Part shown: positions 8,447-16,999 of the stretch, one piece after another
How positions within the stretch are numbered: position 1 is the first letter of the stretch
How the letters are laid out: each line of letters starts with the position of its first letter
Assembly (NCBI GenBank): GCA_944381405.1
Contig: CALWLA010000004.1
Location: forward strand, 41,822-105,821
Length of the DNA stretch: 64,000 bases
Direction of reading: 5' to 3'
From: an uncultured Lachnospiraceae bacterium
GTDB lineage: Bacteria; Bacillota; Clostridia; Lachnospirales; Lachnospiraceae
Program-made: the position numbers and the translations under genes
The notes under the pieces: generated by a model
Database searches by the model: none
Told to the model about the DNA's origin: nothing
What the model saw: the letters and a program-made list of their open reading frames with translations, nothing else

Positions 8447-9889
8447 ATGGAGTATGTGATTTTTCTCGCGGCAATGGCAGCAGGCTTTTTTGCTGCGCAG
8501 GTCAAACTGTATCTTCTTTCCGGCATCGTATTGATGGCGGCGGCAGTCCTGCTTTATATCCTGTTTTACAAAAGGAGCGGCATGCTTTTAGACCCTGCCG
8601 CCCTTTTTTCTGTTTCCTGGATCGGGGGCATGGGGGTATCTGCCCTGAAGCTTTCCAGGCTGCAGACGGATTGGGAGCCTGTGACCTGGCTGTGCTTTGC
8701 AGCGGCCTGGCTTTGTTTTACGACGGCCTTCCGGGCGGCAAAGAACAGATGCCCGGAAAAAAGCCAGAAGAGGGAAGAGGAAAACGCCGGATCGCTTTTC
8801 CAACAGGAGGAAAACGCCGGAGCCCTTTCGCGGCAGGCAGAAAAGATCCTTCGCTGCCTAGTGGCTTTGACAGGGATATCCCTGGGGGCATTTCTGCTGG
8901 AGGCCCTGGTGCTGGGCTATGTGCCCTTGTTTACGGTGGACACGCCCCATGCCTATTCCTATTTTCACATCAGCGGCGTTCACTATTTTACCGTCAGCTG
9001 CGTGCTGGCGCCGCCCCTTTTTGTGCTGTATCTGGACATGCTGGTCCGGCATTGCCGCAGGAGCTGTCCTGGGGCGGCTGAGGAAAAGGAGCTTGCGGTG
9101 CTGCTTAGGTGCGGGGGCCTTGGCTATGGGCCCAGGATGTTTCTGGCGGCGGCCTGTACGGCGGCAGCCCTCTGCATTCCCCTGCTGTGTGTTTCCCGGT
9201 TCCAGCTGATCTTTGCCCTGCTGTTGGGAGCCTTTACAAAGCTTTCGCTGCCGGGCGGCGGCAGGCCGGGGAAACGTCTCGTCCTGGGAGCCGGGATCCT
9301 GCTGTTGTGCCTGATCCCCCTTTATATCGGACTTACGGTGGCCAGAGCCCACGATGTGGCCTATCTCAACGGCATCTTTGAAATGAAGGATCCCGGGACG
9401 CCGATCTTCTTTACCCAGCCATATATGTATGTGGCCAATAACTTCGACAATTTCAACTGCCTGGTGCGGGAGCTTCCTGCCGGAGGCCATACCCTGGGGC
9501 TGCGGATGCTGTTTCCACTGTGGGCCCTGACGGGACTCAAGTTCCTGTTCCCCCAGCTGGTGAGCTTTCCGCTTTATGTTACCAAGACGGAGCTGACCAC
9601 GGTGACCCTGTTTTATGACGCTTACTATGACTTCGGCCTTTTGGGCGTGGCCCTTCTTGGGCTTCTGCTGGGGGCGGCCTACGGGATATTTTTAAAGAAG
9701 GCCGGGCTTTTTCAGAGGGAACGGCCTCTGGGGATCCGGGGCACCGGGCTTTGCCTGATCTATGCCCAGCTGGCCTTTTACCTGCTGTTTTCTTTTTTCA
9801 CCACCTGGTTTTCCAACCCCACCACCTGGTTTTATCTGGCGGTAAGCCTTGTGATCTGTATTTACATTGGAAAGGAGGATCCTCGATGA
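8447..9889 (+). CDS. Wzy-like oligosaccharide repeat-unit polymerase / O-antigen polymerase family membrane protein
   Basis: The 480-residue protein has about 11-12 hydrophobic segments. A polar cytoplasmic stretch near residues 100-140 contains two similar QQEENAG/REEENAG-type repeats. A large extracytoplasmic loop follows residue 300, where the TVARAHDVAYLNGIFEM and FTQPYMYVANNFDNF segments resemble the catalytic loop of oligosaccharide repeat-unit polymerases. Such proteins join lipid-linked repeat units on the outer membrane face. No other polysaccharide genes flank it, so the polymer is unknown. It lies 21 bp after cdaR and its stop overlaps the next start (ATGA at 9886-9889), so the two are coupled. 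Confidence 0.75.
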   Translation: MEYVIFLAAMAAGFFAAQVKLYLLSGIVLMAAAVLLYILFYKRSGMLLDPAALFSVSWIGGMGVSALKLSRLQTDWEPVTWLCFAAAWLCFTTAFRAAKNRCPEKSQKREEENAGSLFQQEENAGALSRQAEKILRCLVALTGISLGAFLLEALVLGYVPLFTVDTPHAYSYFHISGVHYFTVSCVLAPPLFVLYLDMLVRHCRRSCPGAAEEKELAVLLRCGGLGYGPRMFLAAACTAAALCIPLLCVSRFQLIFALLLGAFTKLSLPGGGRPGKRLVLGAGILLLCLIPLYIGLTVARAHDVAYLNGIFEMKDPGTPIFFTQPYMYVANNFDNFNCLVRELPAGGHTLGLRMLFPLWALTGLKFLFPQLVSFPLYVTKTELTTVTLFYDAYYDFGLLGVALLGLLLGAAYGIFLKKAGLFQRERPLGIRGTGLCLIYAQLAFYLLFSFFTTWFSNPTTWFYLAVSLVICIYIGKEDPR

Positions 9890-11031
9890 ACAGGACCCTG
9901 AAGCATTACCTGCGGCTTTTTCTCAATCTGAGCCTGCCGGTGCTGATGCTGCTTTTGCTGTTTCTTTTGCTGCCGAAGCTTCTGTTATTTTTCATGCCCT
10001 TTGTGCTGGGCTATGTGGTGGCCTTTCTGGCCAACCCTCTGGTAACCTGGCTGCAGCGGCATATCGCCCTGAAGCGAAAGCATTCCTCCATCTTTATTTC
10101 CATCCTGGTGGTGGCCCTGGTGATCCTGCTGCTTTATCTGGCGGTCTCCTGGCTGATGTCAGGGCTTTCCTCCATCGTAGCGGAGCTTCCTGTGTATTAT
10201 CAGGGGCTTCTGAATTCCCTGCAGGAGGTGTTCGATAAATACGGAGCGGTATTCGGAAATCTGTCTCCGGAGCTTCTCGAGACCTTTGACAATTTCAGCG
10301 AGAACCTGAACAGCTCCATTACAAGCCTTTTGTCAGAGCTGGCTTCTCCCACGGTATCCATTGCGGGAAGCGCGGTGAAATCCGTTCCGAACCTGTTCAT
10401 CAGCACCCTGATCTTTCTGCTGTCCGCCTTCTGCTTCATTATCGAGTGGGAAGAGATCCAGCAGTTTCTGAGACACCATACCCCTAAGGCGGTGGATTCC
10501 TACGTCACTTATCTGAAGCAGGATGTGAAAATGATCTTCAGCACCTGGCTTCTGGCCCAGTTCAAGATCATGTTTGTGGTGTTCGCCGTGCTGGCAGTTG
10601 GTTTTCTGCTTCTGGATGTGCGGCATCCCTTCCTGATCGCCGGGCTAACGGCCTTTCTGGATTTCCTGCCTGCCTTCGGGGTAGGATTTATCCTGTGGCC
10701 CTGGATCGCCTTGTCCCTTCTGCAGGGGCAGTTCATGTTCGCCCTGCTGCTTGCGGTGATCTATATCCTGACCCAGGTGGTGCGGCAGGTGCTGCAGCCC
10801 AAGATCATGGGTGAGACCATGGGCATTCCGCCCCTCTGGACCCTGTTCTTCCTGTTTCTGGGCTTCCGGTTTTACGGCATCGCCGGTATGATCTTTTCCG
10901 TGCCGGTGGGCATGTTCTTTTTGAGCATCTACCGTTACGGCATGTTCAACGGCATGATCGGGGCTGCAAAGGAGCTTCTGCAGGATGTGGGAAGGCTGAT
11001 GCAGCCGGAGGAGCCGGAGGAGAAAAATTAA
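9886..11031 (+). CDS. AI-2E family transporter (PerM/YdiK-like permease)
   Basis: I start at ATG 9886, which follows AGGAGG and overlaps the preceding stop by 4 bp. The 381-residue product has the typical AI-2E family shape: two N-terminal membrane spans, a helical soluble segment (about residues 95-165) and a C-terminal bundle including LTAFLDFLPAFGVG, QVVRQVLQPKIMGETMG and PPLWTLFFLFLGFRFYGIAGM. Despite the name, members are diverse (Na+/H+ antiport, polysaccharide-linked and signal export roles), so the substrate is unknown. It closes the cdaA operon; no clear terminator hairpin follows. Confidence 0.9.
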   Translation: MNRTLKHYLRLFLNLSLPVLMLLLLFLLLPKLLLFFMPFVLGYVVAFLANPLVTWLQRHIALKRKHSSIFISILVVALVILLLYLAVSWLMSGLSSIVAELPVYYQGLLNSLQEVFDKYGAVFGNLSPELLETFDNFSENLNSSITSLLSELASPTVSIAGSAVKSVPNLFISTLIFLLSAFCFIIEWEEIQQFLRHHTPKAVDSYVTYLKQDVKMIFSTWLLAQFKIMFVVFAVLAVGFLLLDVRHPFLIAGLTAFLDFLPAFGVGFILWPWIALSLLQGQFMFALLLAVIYILTQVVRQVLQPKIMGETMGIPPLWTLFFLFLGFRFYGIAGMIFSVPVGMFFLSIYRYGMFNGMIGAAKELLQDVGRLMQPEEPEEKN

Positions 11032-11069
11032 AGAAAAGTTAAAAAAATCCGAAAAGGGATGATAAAATT

Positions 11070-11098
11070 TTGACAAATCCGGGGGAAACCGATATACT
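11070..11098 (+). promoter_or_regulatory. Near-consensus sigma-A promoter
   Basis: TTGACA (11070-11075), 17 bp, TATACT (11093-11098), upstream of the DUF6465 gene. The strength suggests a highly expressed transcript. Confidence 0.85.
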
Positions 11099-11176
11099 AA
11101 GAGAGAGCAGCATGGCTTTTACAAAGGTCAGGAACAGCTGGAACTTTATTTCAATCAGATTTAGGAGGATTTGATT

Positions 11177-11650
11177 ATGACGAAGCAGGATGAAAATATC
11201 CTGGGCAGCCTGAAGGGTGCTCTGGATGAGGGAGCAGACCGTCTGAAGGAAACCGCCAAGGACGTAAAGGGCAAGGCCAAGGAGGCCAGCGCTTCTGCAG
11301 GCAAGAAGGTAAGAGCGGCTGGAAAGACTGCAAAGGCAGTTGCAGCAAAGACCAGGAAAAAGGCTGAGACCCCGGAGGAAGGGGCTGAGGCAGCAAAGGC
11401 TCCCGCAAAGCGGGGCAGAAAGCCTGCTAAGGGAGGCGTTTCCAAGAACCTCAAATCCAAGGTGGTATTCCAGTTCTATGGACAGAACGTGGACGCTGAC
11501 GAAGTGCTGAAGAAGGCTACCAAGGCAGCCCAGAAGGCCTGCCCGGATCAGCAGATCAAGAGCCTTGAGATCTATGTGAACGGACATGAAGGCGCTGCTT
11601 ACTATGTAGTAAACGGCGAAGGCAAGAGCGAATACAGGATCGATCTGTAA
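11177..11650 (+). CDS. DUF6465-type basic protein (histone-like N-terminal tail)
   Basis: ATG 11177 follows AGGAGGA at 11163. The 157-residue product has two parts. Residues 1-92 are a Lys/Ala-rich, proline-containing tail reminiscent of H1-like or HU-tail sequences (KKVRAAGKTAKAVAAKTRKK, AKRGRKPAKGG). A compact C-terminal domain (about 93-157) begins SKVVFQFYGQNVDADEVLKKA and ends with the beta-rich IYVNGHEGAAYYVVNGEG. The C-terminal part matches what I know as DUF6465 from Lachnospiraceae. Nucleic-acid or polyphosphate binding by the tail is an inference; no activity is established. Confidence 0.8.
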   Translation: MTKQDENILGSLKGALDEGADRLKETAKDVKGKAKEASASAGKKVRAAGKTAKAVAAKTRKKAETPEEGAEAAKAPAKRGRKPAKGGVSKNLKSKVVFQFYGQNVDADEVLKKATKAAQKACPDQQIKSLEIYVNGHEGAAYYVVNGEGKSEYRIDL

Positions 11651-11674
11651 GGATCCCTGAAAAAGGCTTAGAAT

Positions 11675-11723
11675 AACGGCAGAAACGGCCTGTGCGGCAT
11701 GCAGGGTCGGCTGTCGTTTTTTT
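11675..11723 (+). terminator. Intrinsic terminator after the DUF6465 gene
   Basis: AACGGCAG (11675-11682) pairs with CTGTCGTT (11711-11718, one G-U pair), with an inner CCTG/CAGG stem, and seven T follow at 11717-11723. Confidence 0.65.
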
Positions 11724-11746
11724 CTGAAGAGAAGGAGGGTGCGAGG

Positions 11747-13042
11747 ATGAGAGAGCTGCCGGAGGCATATCTGCGCAGGATGCAGGCGCTTTTGGGAGAG
11801 GAATACGAGGCGTTTCTGGCCACCTATCAGGAACCGCCCAAAAAGGGTCTGCGGTTCAACAGAAAAAAGGCAAGGCCGGAAACCATAGCGCAGCTTAAGG
11901 AACAATGGCATCTGAAGCCGGTCCCCTGGTGCGAAAGCGGCTTTTACTATGAGGAGGAGGGCGCCTTCGGGGTGCGGCCGGGAAAATCCCCTTACCATGA
12001 CGCAGGGGTCTTTTATATCCAGGAGCCCTCCGCCATGATACCGGCGGAGCGGGCGGACATCCGGGCAAATCACTGGGTGCTGGATCTTTGCGCTGCGCCG
12101 GGAGGAAAATCCACCCAGGCGGCAGAGGGGGCAGGGCTCCTGATCTCCAACGAATTCATCGGAAAACGGGCCCAGATCCTGAGCTCCAATATCGAGCGCA
12201 TGGGCTTTTCCAACGTGATCGTCACCTCCGCCGCTCCGGAGGCGCTGGCAGAGGTCTTTCCGGAGGCCTTTGACAGGATCATCGTGGACGCCCCCTGCTC
12301 CGGGGAGGGGATGATGCGGCGGGATGAGATCGCCGTATCGGAATGGAGCGAGGCCAATGTGGCGCTTTGCGTGGAACGCCAGAAACAGATCCTGGAGGAG
12401 GCGGTGAAGATGCTCAGGCCCGGCGGAAAGCTTGTATACAGCACTTGTACCTTTGAGCCGGGAGAAAACGGCCTCCAGGCGAGGGCCCTTCTTGAGAGGC
12501 ATCCAGAGCTTCGGATGCTGTCGGAGGAACAGCTCCTTCCCCACAGGGCTGAGGGAGAGGGACACTTCTGTGCCGTCTTTGAAAAGGAAACGGAAGAGGG
12601 CCAGCCGGGCGGAGCGCTGAAAGGCCTGCGGCAGGATGATTTTTCCCTGGAAAAGGCCCTTTCTCAGGCGGCGGAGCGGCTGCGGCGGGGACGCATCCGG
12701 ATCCTGCGCAAGGGCCTGGAGCCGGGCGCCTGGATCGTGGGCAAACACAAGGGGGAAAAACGCTACGAGCCCTCCCATGCAGAGGCCATGGCCATGGGAG
12801 CGGAGGACCTGGAGCATTTCAGCCTGAACCTGTTTTCCCAGGAGGATGCCCTTCGGTATCTGAAGGGGGAGGCCCTGCAGCTTTCCGGGCTTTCCGGCCC
12901 CTTCGCGCTCCTCGGACAGGAGCAGGCGGAAAGGGGAGGCTTCCTTCCGGTGTGCTATGACGGATACCCTCTGGGCTTTGGAAAACTCGTGAAGGGAACT
13001 GTAAAAAATCATTATCCCAAGGGACTGCGGAGGCTTTCCTGA
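11747..13042 (+). CDS. RsmB/NOP2-family RNA (cytosine-5)-methyltransferase, RsmF-like
   Basis: The start is ATG 11747 after GGAGGGTGCGAGG, not the in-frame alternative at 11699, which lies in the preceding terminator. The 431-residue enzyme has an N-terminal RNA-binding region, then the SAM-binding fold (DLCAAPGGKSTQ near residue 113). The two catalytic cysteines are in VDAPCSGEGMMRRDE and STCTFEPGENG. A C-terminal pre-PUA/PUA-like domain (about 300-431) is typical of the YebU/RsmF branch. It methylates cytosine C5 in 16S rRNA or tRNA; the target cannot be assigned from sequence alone. Confidence 0.92.
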   Translation: MRELPEAYLRRMQALLGEEYEAFLATYQEPPKKGLRFNRKKARPETIAQLKEQWHLKPVPWCESGFYYEEEGAFGVRPGKSPYHDAGVFYIQEPSAMIPAERADIRANHWVLDLCAAPGGKSTQAAEGAGLLISNEFIGKRAQILSSNIERMGFSNVIVTSAAPEALAEVFPEAFDRIIVDAPCSGEGMMRRDEIAVSEWSEANVALCVERQKQILEEAVKMLRPGGKLVYSTCTFEPGENGLQARALLERHPELRMLSEEQLLPHRAEGEGHFCAVFEKETEEGQPGGALKGLRQDDFSLEKALSQAAERLRRGRIRILRKGLEPGAWIVGKHKGEKRYEPSHAEAMAMGAEDLEHFSLNLFSQEDALRYLKGEALQLSGLSGPFALLGQEQAERGGFLPVCYDGYPLGFGKLVKGTVKNHYPKGLRRLS

Positions 13043-13048
13043 GAGAAG

Positions 13049-13069
13049 CGGGCAAAATGCCCGTTTTTT
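13049..13069 (+). terminator. Intrinsic terminator after the RNA methyltransferase
   Basis: CGGGCA (13049-13054) and TGCCCG (13058-13063) around an AAA loop, then TTTTTT. Confidence 0.85.
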
Positions 13070-13126
13070 CTTGTTTTTAAGGCTTTTTTTTGGAACATAA
13101 AAACCGGGATTTTGAAGGCTCCGGCC

Positions 13127-13155
13127 TTTGAATTCCCTGTAAATTGTGTTATAAT
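13127..13155 (+). promoter_or_regulatory. Promoter of the biotin-dependent decarboxylase operon
   Basis: TTTGAA (13127-13132), 17 bp, TATAAT (13150-13155) with a TGT extended -10 element. It lies 35 bp before the first gene. Confidence 0.75.
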
Positions 13156-13189
13156 TTTGACGAAGTTTTTTCAGATTGGAGGATAGAAT

Positions 13190-14593
13190 ATGGCAAACAC
13201 AGAAACAGCTGCTCATAAGAGAATCGCTTCCCTTCTCGATGAGCAGAGCTTTGTTGAGATCGGCTCACATGTGGCGTCCCGCCTTTCAGACAGTGAACCG
13301 TCTTTGGAAAAGCAGGGCGATGGCGTGGTATGCGGCTACGGAACCATTGATGGGGCTCTGGTGTATGTCTACGCCCAGGACGCAGCTGCCTTTGGCGGAG
13401 CGGTGGGAGAGATGCATGCCAGAAAGATCTGCAGGCTGTATGATTTGGCAGTCAGCATGGGCGCGCCTCTTATCGGCCTGGTGGACTGCAGCGGCGTAAG
13501 GCTCCAGGAGGGCAACGATTCCCTGTACAGCTTCGGGTGCATGTTCCGCAAGCAGGCGGAGGCCAGCGGCGTGATTCCTCAGATCATGGCGGTATTCGGC
13601 ACCTGCGGCGGCGGCATGGCAGTCAGCGCTTCCATGGCTGATTTCGTTTTCATGGAAGAAAAGAACGCAAAGCTTTTTGTCAACAGCCCCAACGCGATCC
13701 TCGGAAACTACGAGGAAAAATGCGACACGGCCTCTGCGGCATATCAGGCGGCGGAAACAGGCCTTGCGGATTTTGCCGGAAGCGAAGCGGAAGTGATCGG
13801 ACAGCTCCGGCAGCTGGTTTCTGTCCTTCCTCAGAACAACGAAAGCGACCTGTCCTACGACGTATGCGAGGACGATCTGAACCGGGCTGTCAGCGGAATC
13901 GAGGCCCTCTCCGATAAGGCAGAGATGCTGCGGGCGATCTCCGATAACGGCCTCTTTGTGGAAGTGAAGAAGGCCCACGCAACGGAGATGGTCACCGGCT
14001 TTATCCGCCTGAACGGCCAGACCGTGGGAGCGGTAGCCAACAACGGCGGAAAGCTCACCCATCTGGGCTGCAAGAAGGCCATTCATTTTGTGAATTTCTG
14101 CGACGCCTTCAACATCCCGGTGCTGACCTTGGCGGACGTGGAGGGATTTTCTCAGGAGCCGGCGGATGAGCAGCAGCTGGCAAGAGCCCTGGGCAAGCTG
14201 ACCTTTACCTATGCAAAGGCCACGGTGCCGAAGGTGACGGTGGTGACCGGCCACGCCTATGGAACGGCGGCGACGGTGATGAACGCAAAGTCCATCGGCG
14301 CAGATATGGTATTTGCCTGGGAGGGCGCGGATATGGGACTGATGGATCCGAAGCCTGCAGTAGAGATCCTTTACGGAAAGGAGATCGAGGCGGCAGAGGA
14401 CCAGGCCGCAAAGAGGGAGGAACTTACGGCCCTTTACCGCAGGACCCAGTCCTCCGCCATGGCAAATGCCCGCAGAGGCTACATCGACGACATCATCGCG
14501 CCGGAGGAGACCAGACAGCGCGTCATCGCAGCATTTGAAATGCTGTTTACCAAGAGCGCGGTTTCAGTCAGCAGAAAACACGGCACGGTTTAA
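13190..14593 (+). CDS. Acyl-CoA carboxyltransferase (12S / MmdA-like) subunit
   Basis: The 467-residue protein has the double crotonase-like fold of biotin-dependent carboxyltransferases acting on acyl-CoAs. The N-terminal LLDEQSFVEIGSHV is followed by a first half with the oxyanion region FGTCGGGMAVSASMADFVFM. The second half has VLTLADVEGFSQEP and VVTGHAYGTAATVMNAKSIGADMVFAW. It is shorter than typical MmdA/PccB subunits (about 510). Substrate could be methylmalonyl-CoA, malonyl-CoA or glutaconyl-CoA; the motifs do not decide. It is the first gene of an operon with OadG-, biotin-carrier-, OadB- and OadA-type subunits. Confidence 0.88.
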   Translation: MANTETAAHKRIASLLDEQSFVEIGSHVASRLSDSEPSLEKQGDGVVCGYGTIDGALVYVYAQDAAAFGGAVGEMHARKICRLYDLAVSMGAPLIGLVDCSGVRLQEGNDSLYSFGCMFRKQAEASGVIPQIMAVFGTCGGGMAVSASMADFVFMEEKNAKLFVNSPNAILGNYEEKCDTASAAYQAAETGLADFAGSEAEVIGQLRQLVSVLPQNNESDLSYDVCEDDLNRAVSGIEALSDKAEMLRAISDNGLFVEVKKAHATEMVTGFIRLNGQTVGAVANNGGKLTHLGCKKAIHFVNFCDAFNIPVLTLADVEGFSQEPADEQQLARALGKLTFTYAKATVPKVTVVTGHAYGTAATVMNAKSIGADMVFAWEGADMGLMDPKPAVEILYGKEIEAAEDQAAKREELTALYRRTQSSAMANARRGYIDDIIAPEETRQRVIAAFEMLFTKSAVSVSRKHGTV

Positions 14594-14605
14594 GAGGTGA
14601 GAGGC

Positions 14606-15376
14606 ATGAAGAGAAAAATAAAGCAGCTTTTCCTCGCCTGCATGCTGGCTGCCGGGCTTTTGACCATGGCCGGCTGTTCTCAGGCGGAGGAGGAGATGGA
14701 ACCTCTGGATCCGGCTCTGGAGCAGGCCTTAAATCAGGAGGCCCAGCAGTTTCTGGAGCAGATGGCGGCCATGGACGACGAGACCATCGAGGAAAATCTG
14801 GAGTATTTTAACCAGGAACAGCTGACGGTTTATGCCTCGGGCCTGAACTCCTGGAAATCCGCGAAAAAAGACCTGGGGGCTTATGAGTCCGTAGAAAGCG
14901 CCGTTTCCGTTCCCACGGATGACGGAGGCTATGAGACCACCCTGACCGTAAGCTTTGAGGAACGGGAATGCGAATTCCTCATGGGCAGGGACAGAAAGGG
15001 CAATCTGACGGAGATCACCGTTTCCCCGGATTACACCATGGGAGAGGTGATGGCCCAGGCGGCAGGCAATCTGATCGTGGGCATGGGCATGGTATTCGCA
15101 GTGCTGATCTTCATCATGCTGATCATCAGCGCCTTCCGTTTCATCCCACAGGATCTTGGAAAGAAAAAGGAAACGGCAGCCCCCAAGCCGGAGACGCCGG
15201 CTTTGGCACCGGCGGAAGCTGCTTTGACAGCTCCCCAGGCGGAGGATGAGATCGCCGCAGTGATCGCGGCGGCAGTGGCAGCCTATGAGGCGGAGCAGGG
15301 CTCTGGCGCTGCCTGCGGAAACGGACTTGTGGTCCGTTCCATCAGACGGATCTCAAAGGCAAAGAGCAGAAGATAA
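14606..15376 (+). CDS. OadG-family (delta/gamma) subunit, lipoprotein form
   Basis: ATG 14606 is preferred over GTG 14597 on spacing from AGAGGTGAGAGG. The 256-residue product begins with a lipoprotein signal (MAGC, Cys24) and an acidic extracytoplasmic domain (about 30-150). One membrane span (GNLIVGMGMVFAVLIFIML, about 155-178) leads to a cytoplasmic Ala/Pro/Glu-rich linker and a short C-terminal helix. The span and tail are OadG-like: such subunits assemble the Na+ pump and hold the beta subunit. The added N-terminal lipoprotein domain is a feature I associate with Clostridia. It sits between the 12S subunit and the biotin carrier. Confidence 0.82.
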   Translation: MKRKIKQLFLACMLAAGLLTMAGCSQAEEEMEPLDPALEQALNQEAQQFLEQMAAMDDETIEENLEYFNQEQLTVYASGLNSWKSAKKDLGAYESVESAVSVPTDDGGYETTLTVSFEERECEFLMGRDRKGNLTEITVSPDYTMGEVMAQAAGNLIVGMGMVFAVLIFIMLIISAFRFIPQDLGKKKETAAPKPETPALAPAEAALTAPQAEDEIAAVIAAAVAAYEAEQGSGAACGNGLVVRSIRRISKAKSRR

Positions 15377-15393
15377 TCAGGAGGAGATAAGAG

Positions 15394-15759
15394 ATGAAAA
15401 ACTATACAATCACCGTGAACGGAACTGTTTATGAAGTGACCGTAGAGGAAACCGGCAGCGCGCCTGCAGCGGCAGCGCCCAGGGCAGCAGCGCCGGCGCC
15501 TGCAGCGGCAGCCCCCAAGGCGGCTCCGGCAGCAGGAGCCCAGGGCAGCGTCAAGGTAGAGGCTCCCATGTCCGGCAAGGTGCTGAGCGTCAAGGCTTCC
15601 GTAGGACAGCAGGTAAAGAGAGGAGAGGTGCTCCTGATTCTTGAGGCCATGAAGATGGAAAACGACATCGTAGCCCCCCAGGACGGCACCGTGGCTTCCA
15701 TCGACTGCGCCGCAGGCGACGCAGTGGACACCGGAGCAGTGCTTGCAACCCTGCGGTAA
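15394..15759 (+). CDS. Biotin carboxyl carrier protein (gamma/1.3S-like subunit)
   Basis: The 121-residue protein has a short N-terminal beta segment (MKNYTITVNGTVYEVTVEE), a flexible Ala/Pro linker (about residues 24-50) and a biotinyl domain (51-121). The biotinylation motif is EAMKMEN with Lys87. It shuttles the carboxyl group from the carboxyltransferase subunits to the membrane decarboxylase. Its size and layout are nearly those of the 1.3S subunit of transcarboxylase (about 123 residues), which is notable because both 12S- and 5S-type subunits are in the same operon. A strong hairpin follows in the gap before oadB. Confidence 0.95.
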   Translation: MKNYTITVNGTVYEVTVEETGSAPAAAAPRAAAPAPAAAAPKAAPAAGAQGSVKVEAPMSGKVLSVKASVGQQVKRGEVLLILEAMKMENDIVAPQDGTVASIDCAAGDAVDTGAVLATLR

Positions 15760-15777
15760 GGAGCAGACAGTCAGAGA

Positions 15778-15802
15778 CCCTCTGGGGCAGACCCCCTGAG
15801 GG
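15778..15802 (+). other. Intercistronic hairpin before oadB
   Basis: CCCTC (15778-15782) pairs with GAGGG (15798-15802), and GGGG (15784-15787) with CCCC (15792-15795) around a short loop. No T-run follows. It lies immediately upstream of the oadB ribosome site. Confidence 0.5.
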
Positions 15803-15824
15803 CGCAGAATGGAGGAGAACATAA

Positions 15825-16973
15825 ATGGATATAGCTAGTACATTTTCGAATCTGCTTGGGCAGACGGCGTTTTCCAGTCTGACGGTCGGGAACTTCATCA
15901 TGATCATGGTCGCCTTCGTGTTCCTGTATCTGGCGATCAAAAAGGGATTTGAACCGCTTCTGCTCATTCCGATCGCTTTCGGAATGCTTCTTGTAAATAT
16001 TTACCCGGATATCATGTATTCCCCGGAGGAGACGCCCAACGGCGTAGGCGGCATGCTGTGGTATTTCTTCCAGCTGGACGAATGGACCATCCTGCCGTCC
16101 CTGATCTTTATGGGCGTAGGCGCCCAGACGGACTTTGCGCCCCTGATCGCCAATCCCAAGACCTTTTTAATGGGCGCAGCGGCCCAGTTCGGCATTTACG
16201 CGGCATACTTTGTAGCGATCCTGCTGGGCTTTAACGGCAAGGCGGCAGCCGCCATCTCCATCATCGGCGGCGCAGACGGCCCCACCTCCATCTTCCTGGC
16301 CAACAAGCTGGGAGAGACGGGACTCCTGGGCCCCATCGCCGTTGCGGCCTATTCCTACATGGCGCTGGTGCCCATCATCCAGCCCCCCATCATGAGGGCT
16401 CTTACCACGGAAAAGGAGCGGAAGATCCGCATGGATAACCTCCGTCCTGTTTCCAAGCTGGAGAAGATCCTCTTCCCCATCGTGGTGACCGTCGTGGTAT
16501 GTCTGATCCTGCCCTCTACCGCACCCCTGGTAGGCATGCTGATGCTGGGCAACCTGTTCAAGGAGTCCGGCGTGGTAAAGCAGCTGCAGGAGACGGCGTC
16601 AAACGCCATGATGTTCATCGTGGTGATCCTGCTGGGAACCTCCGTAGGCGCCACCACCTCCGCCGAGGCATTCCTGAATGCGGACACCCTTAAGATCGTG
16701 GCCCTCGGCCTCATCGCCTTCGCCTTCGGTACCGCAGGCGGCGTGGTGCTGGGCAAGATCATGTGCAAGCTTTCCGGCGGAAAGATCAATCCGCTGATCG
16801 GTTCTGCAGGCGTTTCCGCAGTACCCATGGCAGCCCGCGTTTCCCAGAAGGTAGGCGCAGAGGCTGACCCCACCAACTTCCTGCTGATGCACGCCATGGG
16901 CCCCAACGTGGCAGGCGTCATCGGTACGGCAGTGGCAGCGGGTACCTTTATGGCGGTATTCGGCGTAAAGTAA
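15825..16973 (+). CDS. oadB: Na+-translocating decarboxylase beta subunit
   Basis: The 382-residue integral membrane protein has roughly 9-11 hydrophobic segments and the family-defining [17 protein letters not shown] segment (about residues 146-162). [23 protein letters not shown] lies near residue 320 and [15 protein letters not shown] near the end. It releases CO2 from carboxybiotin and couples this to Na+ export. The same beta subunit serves oxaloacetate-, methylmalonyl-CoA- and glutaconyl-CoA-type pumps, so it does not reveal the substrate. ATG 15825 follows GGAGGAG. Confidence 0.95.
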   Translation: MDIASTFSNLLGQTAFSSLTVGNFIMIMVAFVFLYLAIKKGFEPLLLIPIAFGMLLVNIYPDIMYSPEETPNGVGGMLWYFFQLDEWTILPSLIFMGVGAQTDFAPLIANPKTFLMGAAAQFGIYAAYFVAILLGFNGKAAAAISIIGGADGPTSIFLANKLGETGLLGPIAVAAYSYMALVPIIQPPIMRALTTEKERKIRMDNLRPVSKLEKILFPIVVTVVVCLILPSTAPLVGMLMLGNLFKESGVVKQLQETASNAMMFIVVILLGTSVGATTSAEAFLNADTLKIVALGLIAFAFGTAGGVVLGKIMCKLSGGKINPLIGSAGVSAVPMAARVSQKVGAEADPTNFLLMHAMGPNVAGVIGTAVAAGTFMAVFGVK

Positions 16974-16999
16974 TGTGAGAGAATGGAGGAATAAAGCAG

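Noticed and set aside
11039..13216. Long minus-strand open frame (725 codons) opposite the DUF6465 and RsmF-like genes
   Set aside because: It spans two + strand genes, a terminator and promoters, and has low-complexity composition.
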